Shown: positions 1 through 9,940, numbered from the stretch's first letter. The stretch: DNA of 44,381 nucleotides from Clostridium sp. Cult1 (GCF_021655095.1 NZ_PPXW01000001.1:760922-805302); one strand, 5' to 3'. A program made the numbers and translations. Notes: generated by a model from the sequence alone, not told the origin.

Positions 1-70
1 CGTGGTCTACGTGACCTATTGTTCCTATATTTACGTGAGGTTTAGTCCTTTCAAATTTTGCTTTTCCCAT
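1..70 (-). CDS. tuf: Elongation factor Tu, N-terminal 23 codons (cut by window edge)
   Basis: The minus strand opens with ATG at 70 and encodes MGKAKFERTKPHVNIGTIGH followed by VDH, the near-invariant start of bacterial EF-Tu up to just before the P-loop (GHVDHGKT). The GTPase delivers aminoacyl-tRNA to the ribosome in the cytoplasm. A strong AGGAGG ribosome binding site lies 5-10 nt upstream (about 75-82). The gene runs off the left edge. It follows tRNA-Thr by 67 nt, so the two may share a transcript. Confidence 0.93.
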   Translation of the reverse strand, partial: MGKAKFERTKPHVNIGTIGHVDH

Positions 71-137
71 TTCCTATTCCTCCTTAATAATAATTATTAC
101 ATAAGAAAACTCTTCCGGGTGTTTCCTTTTAAATTTT

Positions 138-213
138 TGGAGCCCATGACCGGACTTGAACCGGTGACCTCTTGCTTACCATGCAAGTGCTCTACCTGCT
201 GAGCTACATGGGC
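138..213 (-). tRNA. tRNA-Thr (anticodon GGT)
   Basis: Read on the minus strand, the 76-nt sequence folds as a standard cloverleaf. The acceptor arm is GCCCATG/CATGGGC, the D-arm GCTC/GAGC, the anticodon stem CTTGC/GCAAG with loop ATGGTAA (anticodon GGT), and the T-arm ACCGG/CCGGT with TTCAAGT. The 3' TCCA is encoded. The GGT anticodon reads ACC and ACT threonine codons. It lies between sigH and tuf, a common place for a lone tRNA in clostridial ribosomal-protein neighbourhoods. Confidence 0.97.
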
Positions 214-270
214 ATCTAAAACCACTGTAACATATTTTACTACCAAGATATTTTATTGTCAATAGGTATT

Positions 271-918
271 TTAATATTCTTTTAATTCTAAATATCTTTC
301 AAGTTTACGTTTCACCCTTTGTAACGCATTATCAATGCTTTTTACATGCCTTTTCAATTCGTCGGCAATTTCTTGATAGGACTTCCCATCTAAATAAGCC
401 ATTAGCACTTCCCATTCTAAATCACTTAAAAGCTCAACAATTTTATTTTCCATAGAATATAGTTCTTCACTGCTAATTATTAATTCCTCTGGATCAGTAA
501 TTTTAGCGCCAGCTATTACATCTAATAATGTTCTGTCTGACTCTTCATCATATATAGGTTTATTCAGTGATATGTAGGAATTCAAAGGAATATGCTTTTG
601 CCTAGTAGCAGTTTTTATTGCTGTAATAATTTGTCTGGTAATACAAAGCTCTGCAAAAGCCTTAAATGATGTAAGCTTGTCCCTTCTATAATCACGAGTT
701 GCCTTATAAAGCCCTATCATTCCTTCTTGAATAATGTCTTCTTTGTCAGCTCCTACCAAAAAATAAGCCCTTGCTTTCACTCTAACAAAATTTTTATATT
801 TGGTAATTAAGTATTCTAATGCTTGAGGATCGCCAGTTTTGGCCTCTTCTACAATATCTTCATCCTCCATATCTTCATAAATAGACATATCTAACTCATT
901 GTATAATCCAAGCCCCAC
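271..918 (-). CDS. sigH: RNA polymerase sigma factor SigH (sporulation/transition phase)
   Basis: This is a sigma-70 family factor of about 215 residues that directs core RNA polymerase to early sporulation and transition-phase promoters. Hallmarks are region 2 (ALEYLITKYKNFVRVKARAY, then GADKEDIIQEGMIGLYKA), the core-binding helix TSFKAFAELCITRQIITAIK, and a region 4 helix-turn-helix with SYQEIADELKRHVKSIDNAL. Length and sequence match the SigH family closely. An in-frame ATG at 939 exists, but the GGAGGGG ribosome binding site (926-932) lies inside that extension. It fits a GTG start at 918 with 7-nt spacing, or TTG at 921, so I use GTG. The gene has its own sigma-A-type promoter just downstream of rae1. 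Confidence 0.95.
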   Translation of the reverse strand: MGLGLYNELDMSIYEDMEDEDIVEEAKTGDPQALEYLITKYKNFVRVKARAYFLVGADKEDIIQEGMIGLYKATRDYRRDKLTSFKAFAELCITRQIITAIKTATRQKHIPLNSYISLNKPIYDEESDRTLLDVIAGAKITDPEELIISSEELYSMENKIVELLSDLEWEVLMAYLDGKSYQEIADELKRHVKSIDNALQRVKRKLERYLELKEY

Positions 919-968
919 CAAGCATCCCCTCCAAAACAATGTTTGAAATATACCCCATAATTAACTAA

Positions 969-997
969 ATTATAATTAAATATTTCTCAATAGTCAA
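969..997 (-). promoter_or_regulatory. Sigma-A-type promoter of sigH
   Basis: On the minus strand, TTGACT (992-997) and TATAAT (969-974) are separated by exactly 17 nt. The -35 box ends 1 nt before the rae1 stop codon, so sigH can be transcribed apart from the upstream operon. Confidence 0.8.
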
Positions 998-998
998 G

Positions 999-1532
999 TT
1001 ATTCATTACTTTTTCGCCATTTATTGAGTTTTTTTAATATTTCTTCATCTAATCTACCTATGAATAAGTCGGTTTTATCCTTTTCCTTATTTTTCTTCTT
1101 CATTAATAAATTTCTTTGATTAGATATTTCTACCTCTAGTTCCCTAGCAGATATTCTTGTTCCTCCTCTTCCTAGCACTATTTGTTGTTCCATCCAATCC
1201 GAAGTAGCAACCCTAACCCGCTTTATCCTACCAATACTATCTAAAGTCTTTTCTATATATTGATCTGCCGTTTCATTCTCCTTTGTATATACAACCTCTA
1301 CCCCCTTAACATTTTCTTTCTTTCCAGTGTTACCTTTTACCATATGTGCATCGAATACTACTATAACTTTAATGTCTGAGTAATGTTGATATTCAGCCAT
1401 AGTCTCTATTAGTTCTTCTCTTGCTACCTCTAAGTTTAAACTACTCAATTCTCTGAGATTACTCCAAGAATTAATGATATTATAGCCATCAACGAAAAGA
1501 TACTCTTTAAACTCATTGCCTTTTCTTTTCAT
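999..1532 (-). CDS. rae1: NYN-domain ribosome-associated endoribonuclease Rae1 (YacP)
   Basis: The 177-residue protein matches the YacP/NYN family (PIN-like fold). In Bacillus subtilis the family member Rae1 enters the ribosomal A site and cleaves certain mRNAs. Visible signatures are the N-terminal acidic YLFVDGYNIIN strand, a central VVFDAH, the acidic ENETADQYIE segment, and VRVATSDWMEQQIVLGRG, together the PIN-type acidic active site. The C-terminal third is rich in lysine and charged residues, which suits RNA or ribosome contact. The start overlaps the end of rlmB by 20 nt, so translation is probably coupled. The function is from the family; the RNA substrate here is unknown. Confidence 0.88.
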   Translation of the reverse strand: MKRKGNEFKEYLFVDGYNIINSWSNLRELSSLNLEVAREELIETMAEYQHYSDIKVIVVFDAHMVKGNTGKKENVKGVEVVYTKENETADQYIEKTLDSIGRIKRVRVATSDWMEQQIVLGRGGTRISARELEVEISNQRNLLMKKKNKEKDKTDLFIGRLDEEILKKLNKWRKSNE

Positions 1533-2262
1533 AACCCTGTCTTACCACTTCATATATTAATATAGAGGCTGCATTAGATGCATTGAGAGAAGAAACTTTA
1601 CCAAACATAGGTATTTTCAATAAAAAATCACATTTCTCTTTTACAAGTCTAGATATGCCTTTGCCTTCGCTTCCTATTACCAATGCAATGGATCCCTTTA
1701 AGTCTGTATTAAAATAGTATGATTCACCATCTACATCAGCTCCATATATCCATAGCCCTTTTTTCTTCAATTTTTCTATAGCATCAGAAAGATTGTTAAC
1801 TTTCGCAATCATCATATGCTCTACTGCTCCAGCTGAACTTTTATATACTGTCGATGTTACGTGAGCCGCTCTTCTTTTAGGTATTATTATGCCATGAACA
1901 CCTGCACATTCAGCAGTCCTAACTATGGCACCTAAATTGTGAGGATCTTCTATACCATCTAATATTAATATAAATGGAGCTTTCTCCTGTTTGTCTGCCT
2001 TTTTCAATATATCATCTATAGAAAAATAAACATAAGGCGTCACCAAAGCAGCAATCCCTTGATGAGAACCCCCTTGAGCTATCTGATCTAACTTATTTTT
2101 ATCAACATATTGTATTAAAATATTTTTATCTTTTGCTATACCAACTATCTTATTGATAGAGCCTTTTAAATCACCTTTCAAAATAAATATTTTTTCAATT
2201 TCTTTTCCTGTTTTTAATACTTCTAAAACAGGATTTCTTCCAATTATATATTGTTCATCCAT
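1513..2262 (-). CDS. rlmB: 23S rRNA 2'-O-methyltransferase RlmB (TrmH/SpoU family)
   Basis: The 249-residue protein is a SpoU-type SAM-dependent rRNA methyltransferase. The N-terminal substrate-binding domain starts IIGRNPVLEVLKTG, the usual RlmB opening. The C-terminal alpha/beta-knot carries the three family motifs: DGIEDPHNLGAIVRTAECAG (motif 1), ALVIGSEGKGISRLV (motif 2), and IPMFGKVSSLNASNAASILI (motif 3). RlmB methylates the ribose of a G in 23S rRNA in E. coli; the exact target in clostridia is inferred. It lies between thyX and rae1 in one direction, a usual clostridial order. Confidence 0.93.
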   Translation of the reverse strand: MDEQYIIGRNPVLEVLKTGKEIEKIFILKGDLKGSINKIVGIAKDKNILIQYVDKNKLDQIAQGGSHQGIAALVTPYVYFSIDDILKKADKQEKAPFILILDGIEDPHNLGAIVRTAECAGVHGIIIPKRRAAHVTSTVYKSSAGAVEHMMIAKVNNLSDAIEKLKKKGLWIYGADVDGESYYFNTDLKGSIALVIGSEGKGISRLVKEKCDFLLKIPMFGKVSSLNASNAASILIYEVVRQGYEKKRQ

Positions 2263-2297
2263 TCTTTACTCCCACTTTCATATTCTCCATTTTTGAA

Positions 2298-3056
2298 TTA
2301 AATGCTTCCAAACCTATTCCTTACATCTACTATTTCCCCACAAGTCATATTCCCTTCTGGGCAAGAACCTTTTAAACAAGCAGGACCTGCATTTTTAAAT
2401 AGAGTTGGATATGCTTTTTTTACGACCTTTAACATTTCCGTTGCTAATTGTCTTATTTCCCACTGTGCTCTATTACAAGTTCTAAGTTTAAAAAAATTTA
2501 ATAGAGATCTGGCATTCATTGTAAAAACTATCTTAGTTTCACAAGCATTTGGAAATACATATCGAGCATCTTCTATTGCTTGTTTTTCGGATTTTTGTCT
2601 AGCTTCTTTTTCTTTAATACCTTTCTCTAAGTATTCCCTAAAATGTTTTTTAAATAAAATTTCAGTTATTTTGTTATAATACTGTTGATCTTTTTCCATA
2701 GCTTCTACAAATAATTTTTGCGCCTCTGGTTCTTCTGCAATGGAAGGAGGAATTATATATTCAAATTGTTCTAATTTTACATACCTTTGAGATTGCTGTG
2801 AATAGCTTCCAATTCTATGTCTTACAAGTTGATGGGTTAATGTCCTTGATACTCCTTCCACTCCAAAGGTAAAACTTATATGTTCTATAGGGGACTCATG
2901 TCCTAATTTTACTAGCATATCTAAAAACTTCTCCATGTTTTTATCATCTAAATTTTTCTCAATATCACTAATTCCTACAGGTGAGTAACATAATTTAGCT
3001 GCAGAAGCAATCAATTTTTCACCATCAGGTGTATACCTTAACAGTTCTACCTTCAT
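2298..3056 (-). CDS. thyX: FAD-dependent thymidylate synthase ThyX
   Basis: This 252-residue enzyme makes dTMP from dUMP using methylene-tetrahydrofolate as carbon donor and FAD/NADPH as reductant, in place of ThyA. The diagnostic ThyX motif is present as [14 protein letters not shown], together with [12 protein letters not shown] near the N-terminus and [12 protein letters not shown] near the C-terminus. Its end, with four cysteines ([17 protein letters not shown]), is a tail seen in clostridial ThyX proteins and could bind a metal, though I cannot show that. A GAGGGGG ribosome binding site precedes the ATG. Its position between mrnC and rlmB suggests co-transcription with RNA-processing genes. 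Confidence 0.95.
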   Translation of the reverse strand: MKVELLRYTPDGEKLIASAAKLCYSPVGISDIEKNLDDKNMEKFLDMLVKLGHESPIEHISFTFGVEGVSRTLTHQLVRHRIGSYSQQSQRYVKLEQFEYIIPPSIAEEPEAQKLFVEAMEKDQQYYNKITEILFKKHFREYLEKGIKEKEARQKSEKQAIEDARYVFPNACETKIVFTMNARSLLNFFKLRTCNRAQWEIRQLATEMLKVVKKAYPTLFKNAGPACLKGSCPEGNMTCGEIVDVRNRFGSI

Positions 3057-3081
3057 TTTTTCCCCCTCTTTTTAGTTATAA

Positions 3082-3513
3082 TCAATTATATATGGGAAGA
3101 TGAACTATTTTATCAAACAGTTCCATCATCCTTTTGTCTTCCCCCATTAAATATAAATATCCTATCAAGGATTCAAAGCCAGTAGCATATTTATAATCTA
3201 TTAATTCTGCATTTTTAGGAATTGATTTTGATTTTGCATTCCTTCCTCGTCTAACTAGGGCTTTTTCCTCTTCGGTTAATATGTCTCTTAAGGCATGAAT
3301 AATATTTGACTGGGACTTAGCTTTAACATATTGGGTAGTTTCCTGATGTAGCATTTTTACTGGAATACCTTTATTTAACAGATAAGTCCTTACACATAAT
3401 TCATATACCGCATCTCCAATATATGCTAATTGAAGGGGAGAGAGCATATTAATATCCTCTCCCTTTAGATTTCTGTTTATATTTCTGAAAGTATTCTTGT
3501 ATTCATTTTCCAT
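3082..3513 (-). CDS. mrnC: Mini-ribonuclease III (23S rRNA maturation)
   Basis: The 143-residue protein has the catalytic RNase III domain only and lacks the double-stranded RNA-binding domain, which is the definition of Mini-III. The signature helix LSPLQLAYIGDAVYELCVRTYLL holds the catalytic acidic residues, and a second acidic patch appears in YKYATGFESLIGYLYLMGE. Mini-III trims the ends of precursor 23S rRNA as a dimer. The start codon follows the cysS stop by 3 nt, so it is almost certainly translated from the cysS mRNA. The only SD-like GGAG lies about 20 nt upstream, inside cysS, so translational coupling is likely. Confidence 0.93.
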   Translation of the reverse strand: MENEYKNTFRNINRNLKGEDINMLSPLQLAYIGDAVYELCVRTYLLNKGIPVKMLHQETTQYVKAKSQSNIIHALRDILTEEEKALVRRGRNAKSKSIPKNAELIDYKYATGFESLIGYLYLMGEDKRMMELFDKIVHLPIYN

Positions 3514-3516
3514 AGG

Positions 3517-4914
3517 CTAGATTCTTTTCCACTTCACTCCTTCTTGTGTATCTTCTAATATGATTCCTTTTTCCCTTAATTCTCCTCTAATCTGATCTGC
3601 TAATTGGTAGTTTTTTTCTTTTCTTGCTTGAGTCCTTTCTTTAATTAATCTTAATATTTCTTCCTCTAAAATCTCTTCTTTTTTAGATAAAATACCTAAT
3701 ATTTTAGATAACTCTACCAAATTATCATAGGTATATTGTATCACAAATTTAGGTGTTTGTTCGTTAAAATTAGTATTGGCTAATTTAACTACTTCAAATA
3801 AACTAGATATTGCATCAGCTGTATTTATATCATCTTCCATACTTGTGATGAAATTATCCTTATATTCATCAATTTTCTTTAGAATTTTCTTTTCTTCTTC
3901 ACCTAATTTTCTATCTTCAGTCCTATTTATTAAATACTCTAAATTAGATTTTCCATTATAAAGCCTATCTAATCCATTTTTTAACTGTTCCATTACATCC
4001 CTGCTGAAGTTTATTGGATTCCTATAATGGGCAGATAGCAAGAAAAACCTTAAAACTTCTAAATCATATTCTTTAGCAATATCTCTTAATGTAAAAAAAT
4101 TCCCTAAGGATTTTGACATTTTTTTATTATTTATGGTCAACATACCATTATGCAACCAATAATTAGCAAATGGTTTTCCTGTTAAAGTTTCAGATTGAGC
4201 AATTTCATTTTCATGATGAGGGAATTGTAAGTCTTCTCCTCCAGCATGGATATCTATAGTTTCACCTAGAAGAGTTCTTGCCATTACAGAACACTCAATA
4301 TGCCATCCAGGTCTCCCTTCCCCCCAAGGACTATCCCAAGAAGGTTCTCCTTCCTTAGCTTTTTTCCATAATGCAAAATCCATAGGATTCCTTTTTTCTT
4401 CATTGATATCTACCCTAGCTCCAGATATCAAATCATCTATACTTTTTTTAGATAATTTTCCATAATCCTTAGCGCTATTTATATTAAAATACACATTCCC
4501 ATTTACATTATAGGCTGCTCCTCTATTTATTAATCCTTCTATAAAATCAACCATAGATTGGATAAAATCTGTGGCTCTTGGGTGCATTGTCCTCTCTTCA
4601 TATAAATTTAGTCCTTTTGCGTCTTCAATGAAAGCTTCTATATATTTTTCTGCAATTTGTTTTGCAGTTGTCCCTTCTTTATTGGCTCTATTAATAATTT
4701 TGTCGTCTATATCGGTAAAGTTTACAACATACTTTACATCATAGCCTTTATATATAAAGTATCTTCTTAAAGTATCAAATACTACCATTGGTCTTGCATT
4801 ACCTACATGTATATAATCGTATACCGTAGGACCACATACATACATAGTTACTTCTTTTTCTCTTATGGATTTAAATTCTTCTTTTTTTCTCGTTAAGGTA
4901 TTATATAGCTTCAT
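3517..4914 (-). CDS. cysS: Cysteinyl-tRNA synthetase
   Basis: This 465-residue class I synthetase charges tRNA-Cys. The HIGH-type motif is YDYIHVGNARPMVVFDTLRR and the KMSKS loop is NNKKMSKSLGNFF. Zinc ligands typical of CysRS are visible: CGPTVYD near the start, ECSVMA in the middle and HHENEIAQSE. Length is normal. An AAGGAGG ribosome binding site is optimally placed before the ATG. The gene is preceded by a cysteine T-box leader, so expression should rise when uncharged tRNA-Cys accumulates; mrnC and thyX downstream may follow that control by read-through. Confidence 0.96.
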   Translation of the reverse strand: MKLYNTLTRKKEEFKSIREKEVTMYVCGPTVYDYIHVGNARPMVVFDTLRRYFIYKGYDVKYVVNFTDIDDKIINRANKEGTTAKQIAEKYIEAFIEDAKGLNLYEERTMHPRATDFIQSMVDFIEGLINRGAAYNVNGNVYFNINSAKDYGKLSKKSIDDLISGARVDINEEKRNPMDFALWKKAKEGEPSWDSPWGEGRPGWHIECSVMARTLLGETIDIHAGGEDLQFPHHENEIAQSETLTGKPFANYWLHNGMLTINNKKMSKSLGNFFTLRDIAKEYDLEVLRFFLLSAHYRNPINFSRDVMEQLKNGLDRLYNGKSNLEYLINRTEDRKLGEEEKKILKKIDEYKDNFITSMEDDINTADAISSLFEVVKLANTNFNEQTPKFVIQYTYDNLVELSKILGILSKKEEILEEEILRLIKERTQARKEKNYQLADQIRGELREKGIILEDTQEGVKWKRI

Positions 4915-5008
4915 TTATATCCTCCTTTCTCCAATTCACAGTTCACATATTGAGGTGGAGCTTTTGGACTTTTAATTGTGCATCGTATATTGTGGACTGT
5001 GTATCGAT

Positions 5009-5245
5009 AAAAAAACCCGTCTCTACTTAAAGAGACGGCAAGTCCGCGGTTCCACTCTGTTTGGTTTAAACCCTACTTTATTACGTATAACGCCGTAAGC
5101 CGTCTCACCTTACTTAAAACTTTCAGGCAATAAGCTCCAAGGTGCATTTCAACTATAATTTAACCTTAAAGTTCCTTTCAGCCTATGAGAACTTTTCTCT
5201 TTTAGGTATTATAGTTTACTTGTCCTCCTCATCACTTTATGTTTA
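5009..5245 (-). promoter_or_regulatory. T-box leader controlling cysS (Cys specifier TGC)
   Basis: On the minus strand the leader begins near GATGAGGAGGACA. It holds the AG-bulge/GGCTGAAAGGA region, then a specifier loop with TGC (5144-5146) flanked as GAAA-TGC-ACC. The T-box proper is AGAGTGGAACCGCGGA (5043-5058). An intrinsic terminator follows, GCCGTCTCT/AGAGACGG with a run of seven Ts (5009-5040). Uncharged tRNA-Cys should pair with the specifier and the T-box bulge and favour antitermination. Together these parts leave little doubt about class or amino acid. Confidence 0.94.
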
Positions 5246-5306
5246 TCCATTTACTTTAATTTTACTTTAACTTCATATAAGGTTCAAGTAGTTTTGATTT
5301 TAGGTA

Positions 5307-6788
5307 TTATAGATAATGTTGTTTTACATATTCTATTCTGTCTATTATATTTTGTTTACCTAGTAGGAAGATTATGCTTATCAATTCTGGCCCATGAATA
5401 TTCCCAGTTAAAGCAACTCTAGTAGGCATAAACAATTTTTTACCTTTTATTCCTGTACCTTTTTGTATTTTCTTCATTATGGTTTTAGCAAATTCTTCAT
5501 CTACTTCCTCAATATTTTCCAGCTCTTGTTTAAAAGCGTTTAAAAGATCAGGTACATGGTCTTGTTTCAATACAGATAGGGCTTCGTCATCTTCTGGTTG
5601 TATTTCATTATTGAAAAAGATATCTACCTTATCTATTATTTCAGATACATTAGATAAATTTTCCTTCACAGTTTCTACCATGGTTTTTATCCAATCATAT
5701 CTTTCTTCTACAAATTTATCGTCTATTAAATCGGCCTCTTTTAGATAAGGTATGGCTAATTTTGTTAGTTTATCTAAATCATAATTCCTAATATGATGTC
5801 CATTTACCCAGTCTAATTTATCTTTATCAAAAATTCCTCCGGTTTTAGACACTCTTTCAAAAGAAAACTTATCAATCAACTCTTCCATAGTAAGTATTTC
5901 CTCATTGTCTTCTGGGCTCCATCCAACTAAGGCCAAATAATTTATTAATCCTTCCGGAAGATAGCCTTTCTTCCTAAAATCCTCTACAGCCACATCACCA
6001 TGACGTTTGCTTAGTTTTTTTCTCTCCTTATTGAGAACTGTAGGTAAATGAACATAGACTGGTTTTTCCCATCCAAAAACTTCATATAAATATACATGTT
6101 TAGGGGTAGACGGTAACCATTCTTCTCCTCTTACGATATGGGTAATGCCCATTAAATGATCATCTACTACTACTGCCATATGGTATGTCGGATATCCATC
6201 TGACTTTAACAACACTTGGTCGTCTATATCTTCCGTATTTATAGTAATAGTTCCCCTTACTAAATCTTCAAATTTAATATCCTCATTTGGAGGAAGTTTA
6301 AGTCTGACTACGTATTCTTCTCCGTTAGCAATCTTTTTCTTAGCTTCATCTATGCTTAAACTTCTACAAAGACCATCATATTTAGGTATAAGACCTTTTA
6401 TCTTCTGTTCTTCCCTAACCTTATCCAATCTTTCCTTAGAACAGAAGCAGTAATAGGCATACCCTTTTTCAATCAACTCATCTACATATTTTTGGTAGAT
6501 ATCCAATCTTTCAGATTGAATATATGGTCCATATTCTCCTTTTTGTATTATCTTATCTTCTTCTACAAATACACCTTCATCATATTTAATACCTGCCCAT
6601 TGAAGTGATTCAATTAAATTTTCAATAGCCCCTTCTACATATCTAGTTCTATCTGTATCTTCAATCCTCAATATAAATTTACCATTGTTATGTTTTGCAA
6701 ATAAGTAATTATATAAAGCAGTCCTAAGTCCACCTATATGTAGATATCCTGTAGGACTTGGTGCAAACCTTAATCTAACTTCTTTCAC
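5307..6788 (-). CDS. gltX: Glutamyl-tRNA synthetase
   Basis: This 493-residue class I enzyme charges tRNA-Glu, and possibly tRNA-Gln for later amidation. The HIGH motif is [20 protein letters not shown] and the KMSKS-equivalent is [42 protein letters not shown] and the anticodon-binding alpha-helical C-terminal half are all present, and length is normal. The start is GTG, 8 nt after AAGGAGG. Unlike cysS, proS and ileS it has no T-box; only about 76 nt separate it from the DUF1002 gene upstream, so it probably shares a transcript with that gene. Confidence 0.95.
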   Translation of the reverse strand: MKEVRLRFAPSPTGYLHIGGLRTALYNYLFAKHNNGKFILRIEDTDRTRYVEGAIENLIESLQWAGIKYDEGVFVEEDKIIQKGEYGPYIQSERLDIYQKYVDELIEKGYAYYCFCSKERLDKVREEQKIKGLIPKYDGLCRSLSIDEAKKKIANGEEYVVRLKLPPNEDIKFEDLVRGTITINTEDIDDQVLLKSDGYPTYHMAVVVDDHLMGITHIVRGEEWLPSTPKHVYLYEVFGWEKPVYVHLPTVLNKERKKLSKRHGDVAVEDFRKKGYLPEGLINYLALVGWSPEDNEEILTMEELIDKFSFERVSKTGGIFDKDKLDWVNGHHIRNYDLDKLTKLAIPYLKEADLIDDKFVEERYDWIKTMVETVKENLSNVSEIIDKVDIFFNNEIQPEDDEALSVLKQDHVPDLLNAFKQELENIEEVDEEFAKTIMKKIQKGTGIKGKKLFMPTRVALTGNIHGPELISIIFLLGKQNIIDRIEYVKQHYL

Positions 6789-6864
6789 AAATAGTGCCTC
6801 CTTCCATTTTAATCACTATTATATTATATATCAGCTAATTACGTGTGTAAACCTATCTTAAATC

Positions 6865-7722
6865 TTATCCAAATATTCTATTAAAAAAATTGGTTATTGC
6901 ATCTAATATACGTTCCAAAACAGATTTTATTTCTATATTTTGTTCTGTTATTTTATCAATCTTTCCTGATATATCCTTAAGCTGCTCCTTAATCTCATCT
7001 ATATTTAAATTTAATTTAGATATATTTTTCATAAGGGATACTATTTGATCTATTTGATCCGATGTCAATTCTATGCCTAGGTCCTGGCCCATTTGTTCTA
7101 CAACCTTTTTTATAGAACCTTTGCTCTTAATATTATTATCAATTATATATATTTTAACATTATTAATTAGTTCTTGAGCCTTTTGTTGTCCAATCTCATT
7201 TCCTAGTGTGGCAGTTTTTGCTATCTCTTCACTAGCTATTTCCTTTTCTTTTTCAGTTATCTCCTCTCCCGTAATATCTTCAAAAGCTTTTATGACTCCT
7301 GTCAGAGCTGCCGTTCCTGAAACCTTAACAGGACTAGAAACTATTATTTTGGCATCTTTAACCCCAGCAGTTACTGAAGCATTCCTATACATATCATTGG
7401 TAACCCAAGTAATATTATGAGATTCAACTGTAATACCTTCTCCCTCTGGAAGTTTTTCTACATAAACAGAAGATATAGCCCTAGTACCAATAAGTTTATT
7501 ATCAATATATTTCCCTAAATACTCTCTTTCCTCTTCATTTGTAATTTCGATTATCTTTACATTTTCATCTACATTAAAAAAGTTCAGCATTTCCCTTCTC
7601 TGTTCTGTAGATAAATTTTTCCCTAGGGCAACAACTATGTCTTCTCCTTTCTCATCAGCAAAAACTATAGATGATAAAGTTAAAATTATCGTTAGAAAAA
7701 AAATCAAGGTTTTCTTCCTCAT
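6865..7722 (-). CDS. Secreted DUF1002 family protein, function unknown
   Basis: The predicted protein of about 285 residues begins MRKKTLIFFLTIILTLSSIV and then FADEK, a clear signal peptide with a probable cleavage site after the alanine. The body matches the DUF1002 family pattern as I remember it. It has an N-terminal alpha/beta part with VALGKNLSTEQRREML, an NASVTAGVKDAKIIVSSP strand segment, GTAALTGVIKAFEDITG, and then a long helical C-terminal half likely to form coiled coils. An upstream in-frame start at 7776 exists, but TTGGAGGG sits just before the ATG at 7722. The family has no assigned biochemical role. Its place between gltX and proS gives no functional hint. Confidence 0.75.
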   Translation of the reverse strand: MRKKTLIFFLTIILTLSSIVFADEKGEDIVVALGKNLSTEQRREMLNFFNVDENVKIIEITNEEEREYLGKYIDNKLIGTRAISSVYVEKLPEGEGITVESHNITWVTNDMYRNASVTAGVKDAKIIVSSPVKVSGTAALTGVIKAFEDITGEEITEKEKEIASEEIAKTATLGNEIGQQKAQELINNVKIYIIDNNIKSKGSIKKVVEQMGQDLGIELTSDQIDQIVSLMKNISKLNLNIDEIKEQLKDISGKIDKITEQNIEIKSVLERILDAITNFFNRIFG

Positions 7723-7829
7723 TATTCTCCCTCCAAAATTAAAATAGATTCTTAAGATAGAATACCTTATTAACATGAATATTACAAGCTATTAGAATTA
7801 TATACCCAAATTAGGAAAAATGAACAAAA

Positions 7830-7864
7830 TAAAATAAGGCTGTAGGATAACAGCCTTATTTTAT
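7830..7864 (-). terminator. Intrinsic terminator after proS
   Basis: On the minus strand AAAATAAGGCTG pairs with CAGCCTTATTTTATTTT across a short loop just past the proS stop. The stem has a T-rich 3' side and an A-rich 5' side, so it may act in both directions. Confidence 0.8.
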
Positions 7865-7865
7865 T

Positions 7866-9590
7866 TTATATTCTCAATCCTTCTTTTTTAAATGATTCCT
7901 TTATCTTATGAAATATATCATCTACTGAAATTTCAATTCTTTCATCTTCTTTTCTGAGGGAATATTCAACAATATTTTCATTAGCCTTTTTACCTACTGT
8001 AATTCGAATAGGTATACCAATCAAATCTCTGTCATTGAATTTGACACCAGCTCTTTCCTTTCTATCGTCTAATAATACTTCTAAGCCTTCATCTAGTAAT
8101 TCTTTATATATCTTTTCTCCTAAACTTTTCTGTTCTTCATTTTTAACATTTATAATGGTAATTATCACATGGTATGGTGCTACAATTAATGGCCATATAA
8201 TACCATTGTCATCATGATATTGCTCTACAATAGCTGCCATAGTCCTTGACACTCCAACTCCATAAGAGCCCATTACAAAAGGTTTTTCTTTTCCATCTTC
8301 ATCAAGATAGGTTGCGCCTAAACTCGAACTATATTTAGTCCCTAGTTGGAATATGTTACCTACTTCAATCCCCCTATCCATAGAGAGAACCGCTCCACAT
8401 TTTGGACAAATATCTCCCTCTTCAATTAATAATAAATCTTCAACTATTTCACCTTCGAAATCCCTACCATAGTTTACATTTTTTATATGATAATCTGTTT
8501 CATTTCCACCAACGATTAAATTTTTTGATTTAGTAATTCGAGAGTCTACTATAATTTTTACATCTTCCTTAAGTCCTACAGGCCCAGTAAAGCCTTTATT
8601 TGCTCCAGATATTTTTATTATAGTCTCTTCATCTGCCATCTCTAGCTCATGTTCCGGAACTTTTAAATAATTGCATAGTTTCGTTTCATTTAACTCCCTA
8701 TCGCCTGGTATAATTACTACTACAGGTTCTCCTGATGCCAAATATACAAGAGCCTTCCCGAAATTCCTTTTTTCTATTTTGAAAAAATCTACTAAATCAT
8801 CTATAGTTGTAGCATTAGGCGTATGAACCTTTTCCATTTCCTTTTGATCCTCAGCCTTTGGTTCAATATTATAAACAACCTTTGCCTTTTCATCAGTAGC
8901 TGCATAGTCACATTTATTACAATAAGCAACTAAGCCTTCGCCTGTTTCTGCCATAGCCATAAATTCATGGGATTCGTTCCCACCCATAGCCCCTGAATCT
9001 CCTTCAACAACTTTGTATTTCAGTCTTAATCTTGTAAAAATCTTATCATAAGCCTCCCACATTTCCCTGTAAGAATTCCTCATTCCTTCTTCATCTTTAT
9101 CAAAACTATAGGCATCCTTCATAATGAACTCCCTAGCTCTTATTACTCCAAATCTAGGCCTTTTTTCATCCCTATATTTAGTTTGAATCTGATATAAATT
9201 TAATGGTAATTGCTTATAGGATTTAATTTCGTCTTTTATTAGTGATGTAAAATATTCTTCATGAGTTGGACCAAGACAGAATTCCCTATTATTTCTATCC
9301 TTTAACTTGAACATTTCTGGTCCAAAATTTTCCCACCTTCCACTAGCTTCCCATAATTCTCTAGGTTGGATTGCGGACATTAATAACTCTTGGGAGCCTG
9401 CATTATCCATTTCCTCTCTAACAATATTTTCTATTTTCTTTATTATTTTGTATCCAAGAGGTAGATATGAATATACTCCAGACACCAATTTCCGCATCAT
9501 ACCTGCCCTCAAGAGAAGTTTATGACTAGGTATCTCAGCTTCTGATGGTACTTCTCTTAATGTAGGCATATATAACTTTGACATTTTCAT
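7866..9590 (-). CDS. proS: Prolyl-tRNA synthetase (bacterial, with editing insertion)
   Basis: This 574-residue class II synthetase charges tRNA-Pro. Motif 1 region [20 protein letters not shown], motif 2 with [20 protein letters not shown], and motif 3 near [20 protein letters not shown] are all visible. The long insertion between motifs 2 and 3 (about residues 225-405) is the INS editing domain of bacterial ProRS that clears Ala-tRNA-Pro. The C-terminal anticodon-binding domain follows ([17 protein letters not shown]). An AAGGAGG ribosome binding site supports the ATG at 9590. A proline T-box precedes it and a terminator follows it, so it is a single-gene unit. Confidence 0.96.
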   Translation of the reverse strand: MKMSKLYMPTLREVPSEAEIPSHKLLLRAGMMRKLVSGVYSYLPLGYKIIKKIENIVREEMDNAGSQELLMSAIQPRELWEASGRWENFGPEMFKLKDRNNREFCLGPTHEEYFTSLIKDEIKSYKQLPLNLYQIQTKYRDEKRPRFGVIRAREFIMKDAYSFDKDEEGMRNSYREMWEAYDKIFTRLRLKYKVVEGDSGAMGGNESHEFMAMAETGEGLVAYCNKCDYAATDEKAKVVYNIEPKAEDQKEMEKVHTPNATTIDDLVDFFKIEKRNFGKALVYLASGEPVVVIIPGDRELNETKLCNYLKVPEHELEMADEETIIKISGANKGFTGPVGLKEDVKIIVDSRITKSKNLIVGGNETDYHIKNVNYGRDFEGEIVEDLLLIEEGDICPKCGAVLSMDRGIEVGNIFQLGTKYSSSLGATYLDEDGKEKPFVMGSYGVGVSRTMAAIVEQYHDDNGIIWPLIVAPYHVIITIINVKNEEQKSLGEKIYKELLDEGLEVLLDDRKERAGVKFNDRDLIGIPIRITVGKKANENIVEYSLRKEDERIEISVDDIFHKIKESFKKEGLRI

Positions 9591-9661
9591 TTTTATTTCC
9601 TCCTTAAATATTATTCTTTTACGGACAGAAGTCCTACTTCTTATCTACTATTCACTATAAA

Positions 9662-9885
9662 TAAAAACCTTTCATCTCCAAATATAGAGACGAAAGGTTT
9701 GCTTCCGCGGTACCACTCTAATAGACTTCTAAAGCCCTCTTAAAGTTTTAACGCAACTAACGTTTAAGCATACTTTCTTCTGCTTAAAGGCTCTAGGATG
9801 GGTTAGGTATTAAGGGGGTCAGAAATCTTCCACCTAACGATTTCCTCTCTTTGACCATTAATACTTACTATTTCCTATCATAGCT
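9662..9885 (-). promoter_or_regulatory. T-box leader controlling proS (probable Pro specifier CCC)
   Basis: The minus strand contains a T-box sequence AGAGTGGTACCGCGGA (9704-9719). It is followed by a strong terminator, AAACCTTTCGTCTC paired with GAGATGAAAGGTTT and a T tail (9662-9701). By alignment to the other two leaders here, the specifier position reads CCC (9800-9802) in the context ACCTAA-CCC-ATCC. A proline specifier fits the gene. The exact frame of the specifier is inferred by analogy rather than by folding. Confidence 0.9.
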
Positions 9886-9940
9886 ATATATTCAATTATT
9901 ATTAATCATACTAAAACTTGAATTATATGTCAAATAGTTT

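Noticed and set aside
2-202. Open plus-strand frame of 66 codons at the left edge
   Set aside because: It is the antisense of the tuf start and of the tRNA-Thr gene, which explain the sequence fully.
5307-6788. Possible T-box for gltX, since the other synthetase genes have one
   Set aside because: The 76 nt upstream contain no GGTACCGCG-like element and no terminator hairpin.
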